From assembly GCA_030696455.1 (NCBI GenBank), contig JAUYSH010000042.1:46837-110836 (forward strand): a stretch of DNA of 64,000 bases, written 5' to 3'. Under the pieces are notes generated by a model. That model worked only from the letters and a program-made list of their open reading frames with translations, did no database searches and was not told where the DNA came from. Shown in pieces: positions 56,765 to 64,000 of the stretch. The translations under genes and the position numbers were made by a program. The stretch comes from Elusimicrobiota bacterium (GTDB lineage Bacteria > Elusimicrobiota > Elusimicrobia > UBA1565 > UBA9628). Within the stretch, counting starts at the first letter, position 1. The number at the start of each line of letters is the position of its first letter.

Positions 56765-58521
56765 TGAATCCCCTCCGCTCGCTGTCGGCCAAGCTCTCTT
56801 TGTTGACCTGCCTGCTCGTGCTGGGCGTCATCGCGCTGATGGCGCGCCAGATCGTCGGCGGCATCGAGGAAGGCTTGATCGGCGAGATGAAGGTCCGCGC
56901 CGAGTTCTTCGCGCGCTCCTCGCGCGAGGCGATCTTCCCGAAGGTCGACCCGTTCGCCCTGCACTTCTCCGTCGAGGAGATGACCAAGGAGAAGGTCGTG
57001 ACCTACGCGGGCGTCGTGGACAAGGACGGCGTGGTGCTCTCGCACAGCGTTCCGGCCTTGATCGGCGAGAAGCTCGCCGACCCGTTCTCTCTCAAGGCCC
57101 TGGCCTCAGGCGGCGTCGAGCTGCAGCACGGCCGCGACTCGGCCGGCGCTCCCCTCTACGAGCTCAGCGCGCCGGTCGTCGTCGGCCCGCGGCGCGTGGG
57201 CACCGCCCGCATCGGCTTCAACGAGCGCTCGCTCGAGGAGGCCCTGAGGGCCCCCCGCCGGCGCATCGTCGCGATCGCCGCCGTCGCGACCATGGTTTCG
57301 GCGCTGGGCACGATCCTGATCGTGGGCTGGCTCACCCGCGCCTTGCCCAAGCTCGCCTCCGCCGCGCGCGAGGCGGGGCGCGGCAATTTCAGCGTTCAGG
57401 TCGAGGTGCGCTCGCGCGACGAGATCGGCACGCTCGCGCGCGCGTTCAACGAGATGACCGTCGCCAATTCCCTGCTGTTCCGCGGCCTTCAGGAGGAGAA
57501 GGAGAAGCTCGCCAACATCTTCAACGACACGCGCGAGGGCCTGGCGCTCACCGACCCGGAGGGCCGCATCCTGCTCATGAACCCCTCGGCCCGCGCCCTG
57601 CTGGGCCGCCAGGACCGCCCGGCCGCCACCTTGGCCGAGGCGCTCTCGCCGGATTACGAGGCCAAGCCGGCGCTCCCGGTCATCCTCGGAGGCGCCGCGC
57701 GCATCACGCCCTTCGAGCTGCGCCGCGCCGCGCCGCAACTGCTGATCCTCTCCGGCGTCGCCGACCGGCTCGGCGACCACAACGTCCACGCCGGCTTCCT
57801 CCTTATTTTCCACGACGCCACGCTTGAGAAGCGCGGCGAGAGCCTCTCCCGCAACTTCCTGTCGATCGTCTCCCACAAGCTGCGCACGCCGCTGGCGATC
57901 GCGCTGGGCAACCTCGAACTCCTGCGGGGGGATGAAAAGAATTTTTCGCCCGACCAGCGTAAGATGCTGTCGAAAATTCAGGGCGAAGACGAGAAGCTCG
58001 CCCGCCTCGTCGAGAAGCTGATCACCTTCACCGCCGTGCAAAGCCCCGAGAACATCGTCCTCGACCGGACCGAGGCCGCCCTTTCGGACGTGATCGACGC
58101 GGCCCTGCGCGGTCTCGAGCTCGGGCCCGCCGCCGCCGTGGCCTGGGACGCGAAGGCCGCGGGCGCCTTGCCCAAGGCCAAGATCGACGCCTTCCTCGTC
58201 AAGGAAGCCGTCGCCAACCTCGTCGAGAACGCGGTCAAGTTCAACCCCGCGCCGAAGAAGAACGTCTCGGTGTCGGTCGACCGCGAGGAGGGCTTTCTGC
58301 GCGTGTCGGTCAAGGACGACGGCCCCGGCATCCCCGGCGAGGAGCAGCCCAAGCTCTTCCGCAAGTTCTACCAGATCGACGCGGACTTCACCGGCCAGAT
58401 CCCCGGCTTCGGCCTCGGCCTGGCCTTCGTCAAGAGCGTCGCCGAGGCCCACGGCGGCGCCGCCGGCCTGCGCTCCGTCCCCGGCGAGGGTAGCGAATTC
58501 TTCTTCACCGTCGTGATTTAG
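56764..58521 (+). CDS. Membrane sensor histidine kinase
   Basis: The 585-residue kinase has an N-terminal membrane helix, a periplasmic sensor part (about 30-155, Cache-like), a second helix, HAMP, PAS (EGLALTDPEGRILLMNPSARALLG), HisKA with H371 in VSHKLRTPLAI, and a HATPase domain (NLVENAVKFN, DDGPGIP, GFGLGLAFVKSV). It begins one base inside the previous stop (TGATG). Its TAG stop is followed after 2 nt by RAYT element A. Probable partner of the regulator at 51720-52394. Confidence 0.93.
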   Translation: MNPLRSLSAKLSLLTCLLVLGVIALMARQIVGGIEEGLIGEMKVRAEFFARSSREAIFPKVDPFALHFSVEEMTKEKVVTYAGVVDKDGVVLSHSVPALIGEKLADPFSLKALASGGVELQHGRDSAGAPLYELSAPVVVGPRRVGTARIGFNERSLEEALRAPRRRIVAIAAVATMVSALGTILIVGWLTRALPKLASAAREAGRGNFSVQVEVRSRDEIGTLARAFNEMTVANSLLFRGLQEEKEKLANIFNDTREGLALTDPEGRILLMNPSARALLGRQDRPAATLAEALSPDYEAKPALPVILGGAARITPFELRRAAPQLLILSGVADRLGDHNVHAGFLLIFHDATLEKRGESLSRNFLSIVSHKLRTPLAIALGNLELLRGDEKNFSPDQRKMLSKIQGEDEKLARLVEKLITFTAVQSPENIVLDRTEAALSDVIDAALRGLELGPAAAVAWDAKAAGALPKAKIDAFLVKEAVANLVENAVKFNPAPKKNVSVSVDREEGFLRVSVKDDGPGIPGEEQPKLFRKFYQIDADFTGQIPGFGLGLAFVKSVAEAHGGAAGLRSVPGEGSEFFFTVVI

Positions 58522-59300
58522 ATGGTGTCAGGCATTCCACTATTTTCACTTTCGCTCTTCGCGTAACGGGTCAATGTTGCCGGCGACATCTTCAGCCAAC
58601 GCGCGATGGCGATCAGCGTGTGGCCGTTACTGACGGCCACTCGGGCGAGTAGTCGTTTCGCGGCGACGACCGGCCTGCGGCAGGCCTTGGAGCGAAGCTC
58701 CGAGACCTGGATCCCCGTTCGAGCGGAGATATCCTCCCCGAGTTCGTCGATGCCCGGGAGGTCGATGCGAGGATGTCGAATCAAGCTGGGCCTCGTTTCC
58801 TCGGCCCGGGCCCAGGGATCGAATGCATCGATATCCCCAGCGGGGTCCTCCGGCATCGGTTTTCCTGCTGAACTCGACCACGGCCAATCTTCGGCTTTCG
58901 TCACGAGCCCCGCTTTGACCGGGTTCAAATGGATATAGCGGATCAGAGCAGCCAAATACTTCTCATCCGTGCAAAGATTGGCCTCATGGCGACCCCAGAA
59001 CAAATGGCCCTTCCGACCGTGGCGTTGATTTATGGCCTTCGCGTAGCGGGTAAGCAACCGCTGCATGATCGACGAGAGGGCGATCGCCCCAACCTGAATC
59101 GCGAGGTGAAAGTGGTTGCCCATGAGGCAATAGGCGAGGAGGCTTGCCCCCGAATCCCGGACCAGGCGGTGGAGGTCGTCCAAAAACAGCTCACGATCCG
59201 TATCGTCGAGGAATATGTCCTGCCCAGCGACTCCGTGAGCCATCGCGTGGTACACGGCTCCGGAAAAATGGATTCGTGGTCGTCGTCCCATACCTATCAT
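58518..59300 (-). CDS. REP-associated tyrosine (Y1) transposase, element A
   Basis: The 260-residue RAYT protein starts MIGMGRRPRIHFSGAVYHAMAHG, aligned with the element B protein; longer in-frame starts up to 59327 exist but lie in the non-conserved leader. HUH is GNHFH and the catalytic tyrosine is in RYIHLNPVKAG. A DnaA-like HTH is near the C terminus. The last residues (SENSGMPDT) are encoded by the terminal repeat and the stop lies just beyond it, overlapping the kinase stop by 4 nt. It looks intact. Confidence 0.92.
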   Translation of the reverse strand: MIGMGRRPRIHFSGAVYHAMAHGVAGQDIFLDDTDRELFLDDLHRLVRDSGASLLAYCLMGNHFHLAIQVGAIALSSIMQRLLTRYAKAINQRHGRKGHLFWGRHEANLCTDEKYLAALIRYIHLNPVKAGLVTKAEDWPWSSSAGKPMPEDPAGDIDAFDPWARAEETRPSLIRHPRIDLPGIDELGEDISARTGIQVSELRSKACRRPVVAAKRLLARVAVSNGHTLIAIARWLKMSPATLTRYAKSESENSGMPDTI

Positions 59301-59360
59301 ACGAATGAACCCCTCAAAAAGTTGCATGCCAAAAGTGAAAATAGTGGAATGCCTGACACC
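58524..59360. mobile_element. RAYT transposable element A with 29-bp terminal inverted repeats
   Basis: Perfect 29-bp inverted repeats at 58524-58552 (beginning GGTGTCAGGCATTCC) and 59332-59360 bound a single transposase gene. The same ends form the hairpin element at 6500-6562. The left end sits 2 nt after the histidine kinase stop. The right end lies 20 bp upstream of the -10 box of the S46 peptidase gene. No direct target repeat is evident, as expected for Y1 transposition. Confidence 0.88.
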
Positions 59361-59379
59361 AAGTAAGACACCTGTTTGC

Positions 59380-59403
59380 TAAAATCGGACTCTTTCCAGG
59401 AGG
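59380..59403 (+). promoter_or_regulatory. -10 box and ribosome site of the S46 peptidase gene
   Basis: TAAAAT (59380-59385) would start transcription near 59392, and a full AGGAGG (59398-59403) stands 7 nt before ATG 59411. This gene therefore has a short normal leader, unlike the leaderless set. The place of a -35 box falls at the end of RAYT element A. Confidence 0.6.
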
Positions 59404-59410
59404 CTCATTC

Positions 59411-61504
59411 ATGTCACCGATGTCCAAAGCCCGTTCGCACACCGCCCGCGCCGTGATGGCCGCGGCGTTGACCGTCGCCGCGACGCCGCAGCTGCGCGGG
59501 GACGAGGGCATGTGGACGTTCGACAACCTCCCGGTCAAGCTCCTCAAGGACCGCTACGGCTTCACGCCCAAGCAGGACTGGATCGACCACCTGCGCCTCG
59601 CCTCGGTGCGCTTCAACGACGGAGGCTCCGGCGCTTTCGTCTCCAAGGACGGGCTCGTCCTCACGAACCACCACGTCGCCCTCGGCCAGCTCCAGAAGAT
59701 GTCCACGCCGAAGAAGGATTACGTGAAGGAGGGCTTCTTCGCCAAGGCGCTCAAGGACGAGATGCCCTGCCCGGACCTCGAGGTCAACGTCCTCGTCGGG
59801 ATGGAGAACGTCACCGAGCGGGTGCTCAAGGCCGTGGACGCGAAGGCCTCGGATAAGGAGCAGAACGAGCAGCGCAAGGGGGAGATCTCGCGCATCACGA
59901 AGGAGTCGACCGACTCGACCGGGCTGCGCTCCGACGTGGTCGAGCTGTACCAGGGCGGCGAGTACTGGCTGTACCGGTACAAGAAGTACACCGACATGCG
60001 CCTCGTCATGGCGCCGGAGCTGCAGGCCGCGTTCTACGGCGGCGACCCCGACAACTTCACCTACCCGCGCTTCGCGCTCGACTTCGCCTTCTTCCGCGTC
60101 TACGAGAAGGGCAAGCCCGTGAAGATCGAGCGCTACCTCAAGTGGTCCAAGGACGGCGCCGCCGACGGGGAGCTCGTGTTCGTGACCGGCCACCCGGGGC
60201 GCACCGACCGCCTCGACACCATCGCCCAGCTCGAGTACGCCCGCGACCTCGGCCTGCCGCTGTACCTGAAGGTCGCCGCCGAGAGGCGCGCGGACTTCTA
60301 CGCCTATTCCAAGCTCGGCGTCGAGCAGGAGCGCCGCTCCAAGGACCGTATCTTCGGCATCGAGAACGCGATCAAGGCCGTCACCGGCGAGTACGAGGGC
60401 CTGCAGGACTCCAAGCTGTTCGGCTCCCTGAAGGCCGCGGAGGACGCCCTGCGCAAGACCGTCGCCGGGTCCAAGGACGAGGCGACGAAGGACGCGAAGG
60501 GCTCGTGGGACAAGATCGCGGCCGCGACCCGGAAGGCCGGCGAACGCCGCCTGCAGACGACCTACCGCCGCTTCGACGCGACGAAGGTCGCGGGGTTGGC
60601 GAACACGATCGTCCGCTACGTCGCCGAGGTCGCCAAGCCCAACGACAAGCGCTACGAGGAGTTCCGCGACTCCGCGCTCGAATCGCTGAGGTTCCGCCTG
60701 TTCTCCCCGGCGCCGATGTACCCCGACATGGAGGAGTTCTTCCTGCGGCGCGCGCTCGAGGACGCGGTCCGCGAGCTGGGCGAGAAGGACGAGTTCGTCC
60801 GCGCCGCCCTGGGCGGCCGCAAGCCCGAAGACGTCGCGCGCGAGCTGATCGCCGGCACCAAGCTCTTCGACATCGCCGAGCGCAAGAAGCTGATCGAGGG
60901 CGGGGAGAAGGCCGTCGCCGAATCGAAGGACGCGCTGATCGTCTGGGCGCGCCGGCTCGACCCCGTCTACCGCGCGCAGCGCAAGTGGTACGAGGACGAG
61001 ATCGAGAGCGTGACCGTCGCCGAGGGCAAGCGCATCGCGAAAGCGCGATTCGCCGTCTACGGCAAGTCGACCTATCCGGACGCGACCTTCACGCTGCGGA
61101 TGTCTTACGGCAAGGTGGCGGGCTACGAGCTGGGCACGACTTTCGTCGCCCCGTTCACGACCTTTTACGGCCTCTACGACCGCGCGATCGGCCATGGGGA
61201 GAAGCCTCCGTTCGATCTCGCTCCGAAGATCAAGACCGCTCAGAAGAAGCTGAACCTCGCGACGAAGGTCAACTTCGTGACGACCAACGACATCATCGGG
61301 GGAAATTCCGGCTCGCCCATCGTCAACGCGAAGGGGGAGTACGTCGGCCTCGTGTTCGACGGCAACATCCAGTCGCTGGTGGGGCGCTACGCCTACGACG
61401 ACGCGCGCAACCGCACCGTCGCGGTGCACTCCTCGGCCATCATGGAGGCGCTGCGCTCCGTTTACGGCATGGGCAAGCTCGCCGACGAGGCCTCGGGGAA
61501 GTAG
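59411..61504 (+). CDS. Family S46 dipeptidyl-peptidase
   Basis: The 697-residue exported peptidase matches DPP7/DPP11 of family S46, which release dipeptides from oligopeptides in the periplasm. The catalytic histidine is in LTNHHV (H87/H88) and the serine is S633 in GGNSGSP. Other family stretches: GFFAKALKDEMPCPDLEVNVL, FYGGDPDNFTYPRF and VTGHPGRTDRL. Length is typical. S46 enzymes are mainly known from Bacteroidetes and relatives that live on peptides, which fits the histidine-degradation genes here. Confidence 0.93.
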   Translation: MSPMSKARSHTARAVMAAALTVAATPQLRGDEGMWTFDNLPVKLLKDRYGFTPKQDWIDHLRLASVRFNDGGSGAFVSKDGLVLTNHHVALGQLQKMSTPKKDYVKEGFFAKALKDEMPCPDLEVNVLVGMENVTERVLKAVDAKASDKEQNEQRKGEISRITKESTDSTGLRSDVVELYQGGEYWLYRYKKYTDMRLVMAPELQAAFYGGDPDNFTYPRFALDFAFFRVYEKGKPVKIERYLKWSKDGAADGELVFVTGHPGRTDRLDTIAQLEYARDLGLPLYLKVAAERRADFYAYSKLGVEQERRSKDRIFGIENAIKAVTGEYEGLQDSKLFGSLKAAEDALRKTVAGSKDEATKDAKGSWDKIAAATRKAGERRLQTTYRRFDATKVAGLANTIVRYVAEVAKPNDKRYEEFRDSALESLRFRLFSPAPMYPDMEEFFLRRALEDAVRELGEKDEFVRAALGGRKPEDVARELIAGTKLFDIAERKKLIEGGEKAVAESKDALIVWARRLDPVYRAQRKWYEDEIESVTVAEGKRIAKARFAVYGKSTYPDATFTLRMSYGKVAGYELGTTFVAPFTTFYGLYDRAIGHGEKPPFDLAPKIKTAQKKLNLATKVNFVTTNDIIGGNSGSPIVNAKGEYVGLVFDGNIQSLVGRYAYDDARNRTVAVHSSAIMEALRSVYGMGKLADEASGK

Positions 61505-61511
61505 CGCCGGC

Positions 61512-62156
61512 TCAGGCGGGGACTTCTACGGCGAGGCGGCGCTTGAGGTCGGTGATCAGCAGGCTCGGGAAGGTCTTGTCGTCGAGCTGCGACCAGATCC
61601 AGGTGGCGTGGTGCGAGGAGGGCTCGACGAAGCGCTTGTGCATCGGGCGCACGAACTCCTCGTAGAGGCGCAGGGTCTCGTCGAGCGCCACGCGCCGCTC
61701 GGTGCAGTCGCGGCGCACGCGCCGCATCAGGCGGATGTCGTCCGGCGTCTCGATGAACACGGAGACGGTCATCCGCTCGCGCAGGGCCTTCTCGGTCAGC
61801 ACGAGTATGCCGTCGATGATGATCAACGGCCGGGGCTCGACGCGGCGCGTCTCCTTGAGGCGGCTGTGCGTCGCGTAATCGTAGATCGGCGCGTCGATCG
61901 CGCGGCCCGCGTTGAGCAGGTCGAGCTGGCGGCACATCAAGGCCGTGTCGAGCGAGCGCGGGTGGTCGAAGTTGAGCTTCAGCGCCTGCGCCTCGGAGAG
62001 GTCCCCGTTGTGGCGGTAATACCAGTCGTGGCAGATGACCGTGGTCTGCTCGGGAAACGCGGCGACCACCGCTTTCGCCAGCCAGGATTTCCCGGAGCCG
62101 CTCCCGCCGGCGACGCCGAGGACGATGCGAGGCCGATTGACCGGGATTTGCGCCAC
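61512..62156 (-). CDS. udk: Uridine kinase-like P-loop kinase
   Basis: The 214-residue protein has Walker A GGSGSGKSWLAKAV, then CHDWYYRH, FDHPRSLDTALM and IIIDGILVL, all typical of uridine/cytidine kinase, which salvages uridine and cytidine to the monophosphates. The start is GTG 62156, leaderless by the -10 spacing. Confidence 0.9.
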   Translation of the reverse strand: MAQIPVNRPRIVLGVAGGSGSGKSWLAKAVVAAFPEQTTVICHDWYYRHNGDLSEAQALKLNFDHPRSLDTALMCRQLDLLNAGRAIDAPIYDYATHSRLKETRRVEPRPLIIIDGILVLTEKALRERMTVSVFIETPDDIRLMRRVRRDCTERRVALDETLRLYEEFVRPMHKRFVEPSSHHATWIWSQLDDKTFPSLLITDLKRRLAVEVPA

Positions 62157-62162
62157 GCGCAG

Positions 62163-62168
62163 ATTATA
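62163..62168 (-). promoter_or_regulatory. -10 box TATAAT, 6 nt before udk
   Basis: On the minus strand a consensus TATAAT is followed by CTGCGC and GTG 62156. Confidence 0.65.
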
Positions 62169-62192
62169 GCGAGTCTTGAGCCTGCGCGTTCG

Positions 62193-62633
62193 TCATGCGC
62201 GCAGGATCCACTCCTGCCACGATCCGGTCTCCTCGTCGATCCCCATGCCGTCCGGCGGAAGCTCGCGCAGCGGCACGCGATAGACCCGTCCGCCGGGGCG
62301 GGCGAGCAGGCCGTGGAACGGCTCCATCCCGGGCGCTGTCGGATCCGCGAGCAAGAGAGCGTCTTCCTTGAACTTGTCCGCCAGCGCGCGGGCGAGGTCC
62401 AAATCGGTCTTCACCGGAGAGTCGGACCCGGCCTCGAGGCTCAAAGTCACCTGCGTTCGGAAGCCCGTCCCGCGGACGAAGATGTCGAGCGCGTGCTTCG
62501 TTCCGCCGGTGTCCGTCGCCCAGCCGACCTCGGCGGCGGAGCAGCGTAGGATCTCGGCGACGGCGCGGCGCGCGGCCTCGCGCTCGTGGGGGCCGCGGAC
62601 CAGAACCTCGACCATTCGTCGGATCTCGGGCAT
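62193..62633 (-). CDS. Protein of unknown function
   Basis: The 146-residue protein starts MPEIRRMVEVLVRGPHERE at ATG 62633, overlapping the upstream stop by one base. It is soluble and mixed alpha/beta; GRVYRVPLRELPPDGMGIDEETGSWQEW closes it. I know no family. It is coupled to the membrane protein gene upstream, so the two may act together. Confidence 0.68.
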   Translation of the reverse strand: MPEIRRMVEVLVRGPHEREAARRAVAEILRCSAAEVGWATDTGGTKHALDIFVRGTGFRTQVTLSLEAGSDSPVKTDLDLARALADKFKEDALLLADPTAPGMEPFHGLLARPGGRVYRVPLRELPPDGMGIDEETGSWQEWILRA

Positions 62634-64000
62634 CAGGGGACTCCAGCCGTCGGATTCAGCAGGCGCCAAACTTTGAGCGCGAGCGCCCGGTCCGCTTCGG
62701 ATACGCCGATGCGGGTCAGGATCGGGCCCGCGCGCTCCGGCCCCAGTGTATTCAATGTGCCGAGCGCCTTGAAAGCGCCTCGCGACAGCACGTGGAGGCC
62801 GGGACCGTCCACCGGATGAAAGCTGGTGTCGTGCACGCCGTAGCGCCAGACCTTGGGCGCCGGCCCCGTCTCGATGAGCCGGAACAACTGGCCTCCGGGC
62901 CCGTGCGCCGCTTCCACCCGGAAGACCTTGCCGCCGACGGCGTGGACTCCCTCGCCGAGGCTGATGATCCTGACATGCTCGCCCATCGGGACCCACGGCT
63001 CGGCCACGGTGTTGACGCTCTTCGCCACGGACCCCTGCGTCACCCGCTGCGCGCGATGGCGGGCATTGGGGGGCTTGAGGCCGGCGGGAGGCGGGTCGGG
63101 GGGGGCGAGATTGCTGCGATTGCCTCCCGCCGGCGTCCGGCTCGCCGCGGAGGGCGCGGGGCCGAGAGCGGCGGCGACCTCCGGCGCGGGCGCCGCCGGG
63201 CGCAGGCCGAGGCGGCTCATGGCTCCTTTCAGGGACTGAGTCATCGTGGCGACGCCGTCCTTGACGGCCGGCTTCTGCCCGATCTTGTAGCCGACGAAAG
63301 CCATCATCATGATGATGATCAGCTCGCCGCCCACCTTCCCGATCTCGCGCAGCGCGCGCCAGCGGCGGGGATCGTCGTCACGCGTGGAGAAGTACGTCGC
63401 GAGGGCGGCGGCGATCCTCCGCAGCATGGACAGCGCGGTCCAGAGGATCGCGACGCCGCACAGCGCCTTGATCAGGGCCGCCAGAAGGCCGACGCCGCCG
63501 GAAAGGACGGAGAGCAGGATGCCGAGAACGGTGAACGCCAGCAGCGAGACCACGCCGGAGACCGTGCCGAACTGCTCCTTGGCCGCGTCGAGAAGGCCGG
63601 CCGCCATCGGAGCGCTCCACGCGGTCGTCTTCGAGCCGCACAGCCCCGCGATCATGCCGCCGTCGGAGGCTTGGCGGCAGGCCGCTTCGGAGGCGGTCAT
63701 CGCCGGCTTCACGACGGGCGGCTTCCTCTCGACGGCGGCGAGGGCGATCCTTCCCGCGTACGGCGCCGATCCGGCCGCGGAGCGCAGCGCGGCCGCCGCC
63801 GGTGGGGCGACGACGGCCAGGACGCCGGGGTCTTCCTTCGCGGCGGCCGCCTCGGGCGGCGGCACGGGACCGAGGGCGAGGTCCGACGGATGCGAGCGGG
63901 CCGGCCCGGTGAAGGCGACGCGCGGCGCGGCCGCGCGTCCGGAGCGGCCGTCGGAGACGCCGCCCTGAGCGAACGCGGCGTCGCCGGCGCGCGTCGCGCC
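62633..64000 (-). CDS. Proline/alanine-rich membrane protein, 5' end beyond the window
   Basis: The frame is open from its TGA at 62635-62633 to the window edge, giving 455 visible residues; the true N terminus is outside. A possible internal GTG is at 63865, but the frame above it reads sensibly (AGDAAFAQGG and onward). Two hydrophobic stretches are seen (LLAFTVLGILLSVLSGGVG... and ELIIIMMMAFVGYKIG), then a basic proline-rich linker and a globular C-terminal part with HVRIISLGEGVHAVGGKVFRV. No family recognised; an envelope-associated role is likely. Confidence 0.65.
   Translation of the reverse strand, partial: GATRAGDAAFAQGGVSDGRSGRAAAPRVAFTGPARSHPSDLALGPVPPPEAAAAKEDPGVLAVVAPPAAAALRSAAGSAPYAGRIALAAVERKPPVVKPAMTASEAACRQASDGGMIAGLCGSKTTAWSAPMAAGLLDAAKEQFGTVSGVVSLLAFTVLGILLSVLSGGVGLLAALIKALCGVAILWTALSMLRRIAAALATYFSTRDDDPRRWRALREIGKVGGELIIIMMMAFVGYKIGQKPAVKDGVATMTQSLKGAMSRLGLRPAAPAPEVAAALGPAPSAASRTPAGGNRSNLAPPDPPPAGLKPPNARHRAQRVTQGSVAKSVNTVAEPWVPMGEHVRIISLGEGVHAVGGKVFRVEAAHGPGGQLFRLIETGPAPKVWRYGVHDTSFHPVDGPGLHVLSRGAFKALGTLNTLGPERAGPILTRIGVSEADRALALKVWRLLNPTAGVP

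Noticed and set aside
58518..58887. Short ORFs within RAYT element A on either strand
   Set aside because: They overlap the transposase in other frames and have no start signal; the transposase frame has the HUH and tyrosine motifs.
59414..61429. 671-codon minus-strand open frame opposite the S46 peptidase
   Set aside because: Shadow of a well-supported gene with intact catalytic motifs; no start signal or motif of its own.
1..64000. tRNA, rRNA and CRISPR features
   Set aside because: I looked for T-arm GTTCGAATC-type patterns, rRNA-like stretches and regularly spaced repeats by eye and saw none. A covariance scan could still find a tRNA that I missed.

Overview
This 64-kb window is a high-GC, gene-dense stretch of a bacterial chromosome. 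The envelope is Gram-negative in type: a TonB-dependent receptor, a LolC/LolD pair, PorV-like outer-membrane proteins and many signal peptides. PorV-like proteins next to large surface proteins with FlgD/T9SS-like C-terminal domains, a serine peptidase of family S46 and a partial histidine-utilisation cluster together suggest an Elusimicrobiota-like lineage. That placement is an inference from gene content; there is no rRNA or other marker to confirm it. I saw no tRNA, rRNA or CRISPR array.

Layout. 1-3.2 kb (minus): two paralogous secreted proteins with an HELxGH motif and a small secreted protein between them. 3.2-9 kb (plus): hutI, a HAD phosphatase, an aldehyde dehydrogenase and a fused ftcD, then a DUF962-type membrane protein and a GNAT acetyltransferase. 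9.06-16.2 kb (plus): a ten-gene, fully overlapping Mrp-type cation/proton antiporter operon with MrpA split up and a 42-residue membrane ORF. 16.3-21.1 kb: a small basic ORF, a P2-type cation ATPase and GTP-dependent PEP carboxykinase. 21.2-27.9 kb: a lipoprotein, mcsA-mcsB (protein arginine kinase) divergent from mgtE, a FAH-family enzyme, two EEP-fold nucleases and ilvE. 27.9-29 kb: an orphan structured RNA and a RAYT transposable element. 29-33.2 kb (minus): two receivers, lysS, lolC and lolD. 33.2-38 kb: a GNAT enzyme, secreted proteins and a probable metal (copper-type) TonB cluster. 38-45.6 kb: a TPR protein, ndk, murQ, hydrolases, a small transcription unit with a heavily structured leader, a purine deaminase, a SUI1/YciH protein and a receiver. 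45.6-46.9 kb: a low-GC two-gene island. 47-58.5 kb: two PorV-type loci with giant surface proteins plus a two-component system. 58.5-64 kb: a second RAYT element, an S46 peptidase, uridine kinase and two unknown genes, the last running off the window.

Three themes stand out. (1) Many genes carry a TANNNT-type -10 box ending 5-7 nt before the start codon, which implies leaderless mRNAs; other genes have a clear Shine-Dalgarno sequence. (2) Two RAYT elements with 29-bp terminal inverted repeats and one 63-bp hairpin (REPIN-like) with the same ends all abut the stop codon of a neighbouring gene in the same relative orientation. (3) Two transcription units look like undescribed RNA or small-protein loci: about 27927-28145 (promoter, folded RNA, terminator) and about 42578-43033 (strong promoter, three strong hairpins, 50-codon gene with a perfect Shine-Dalgarno, terminator).
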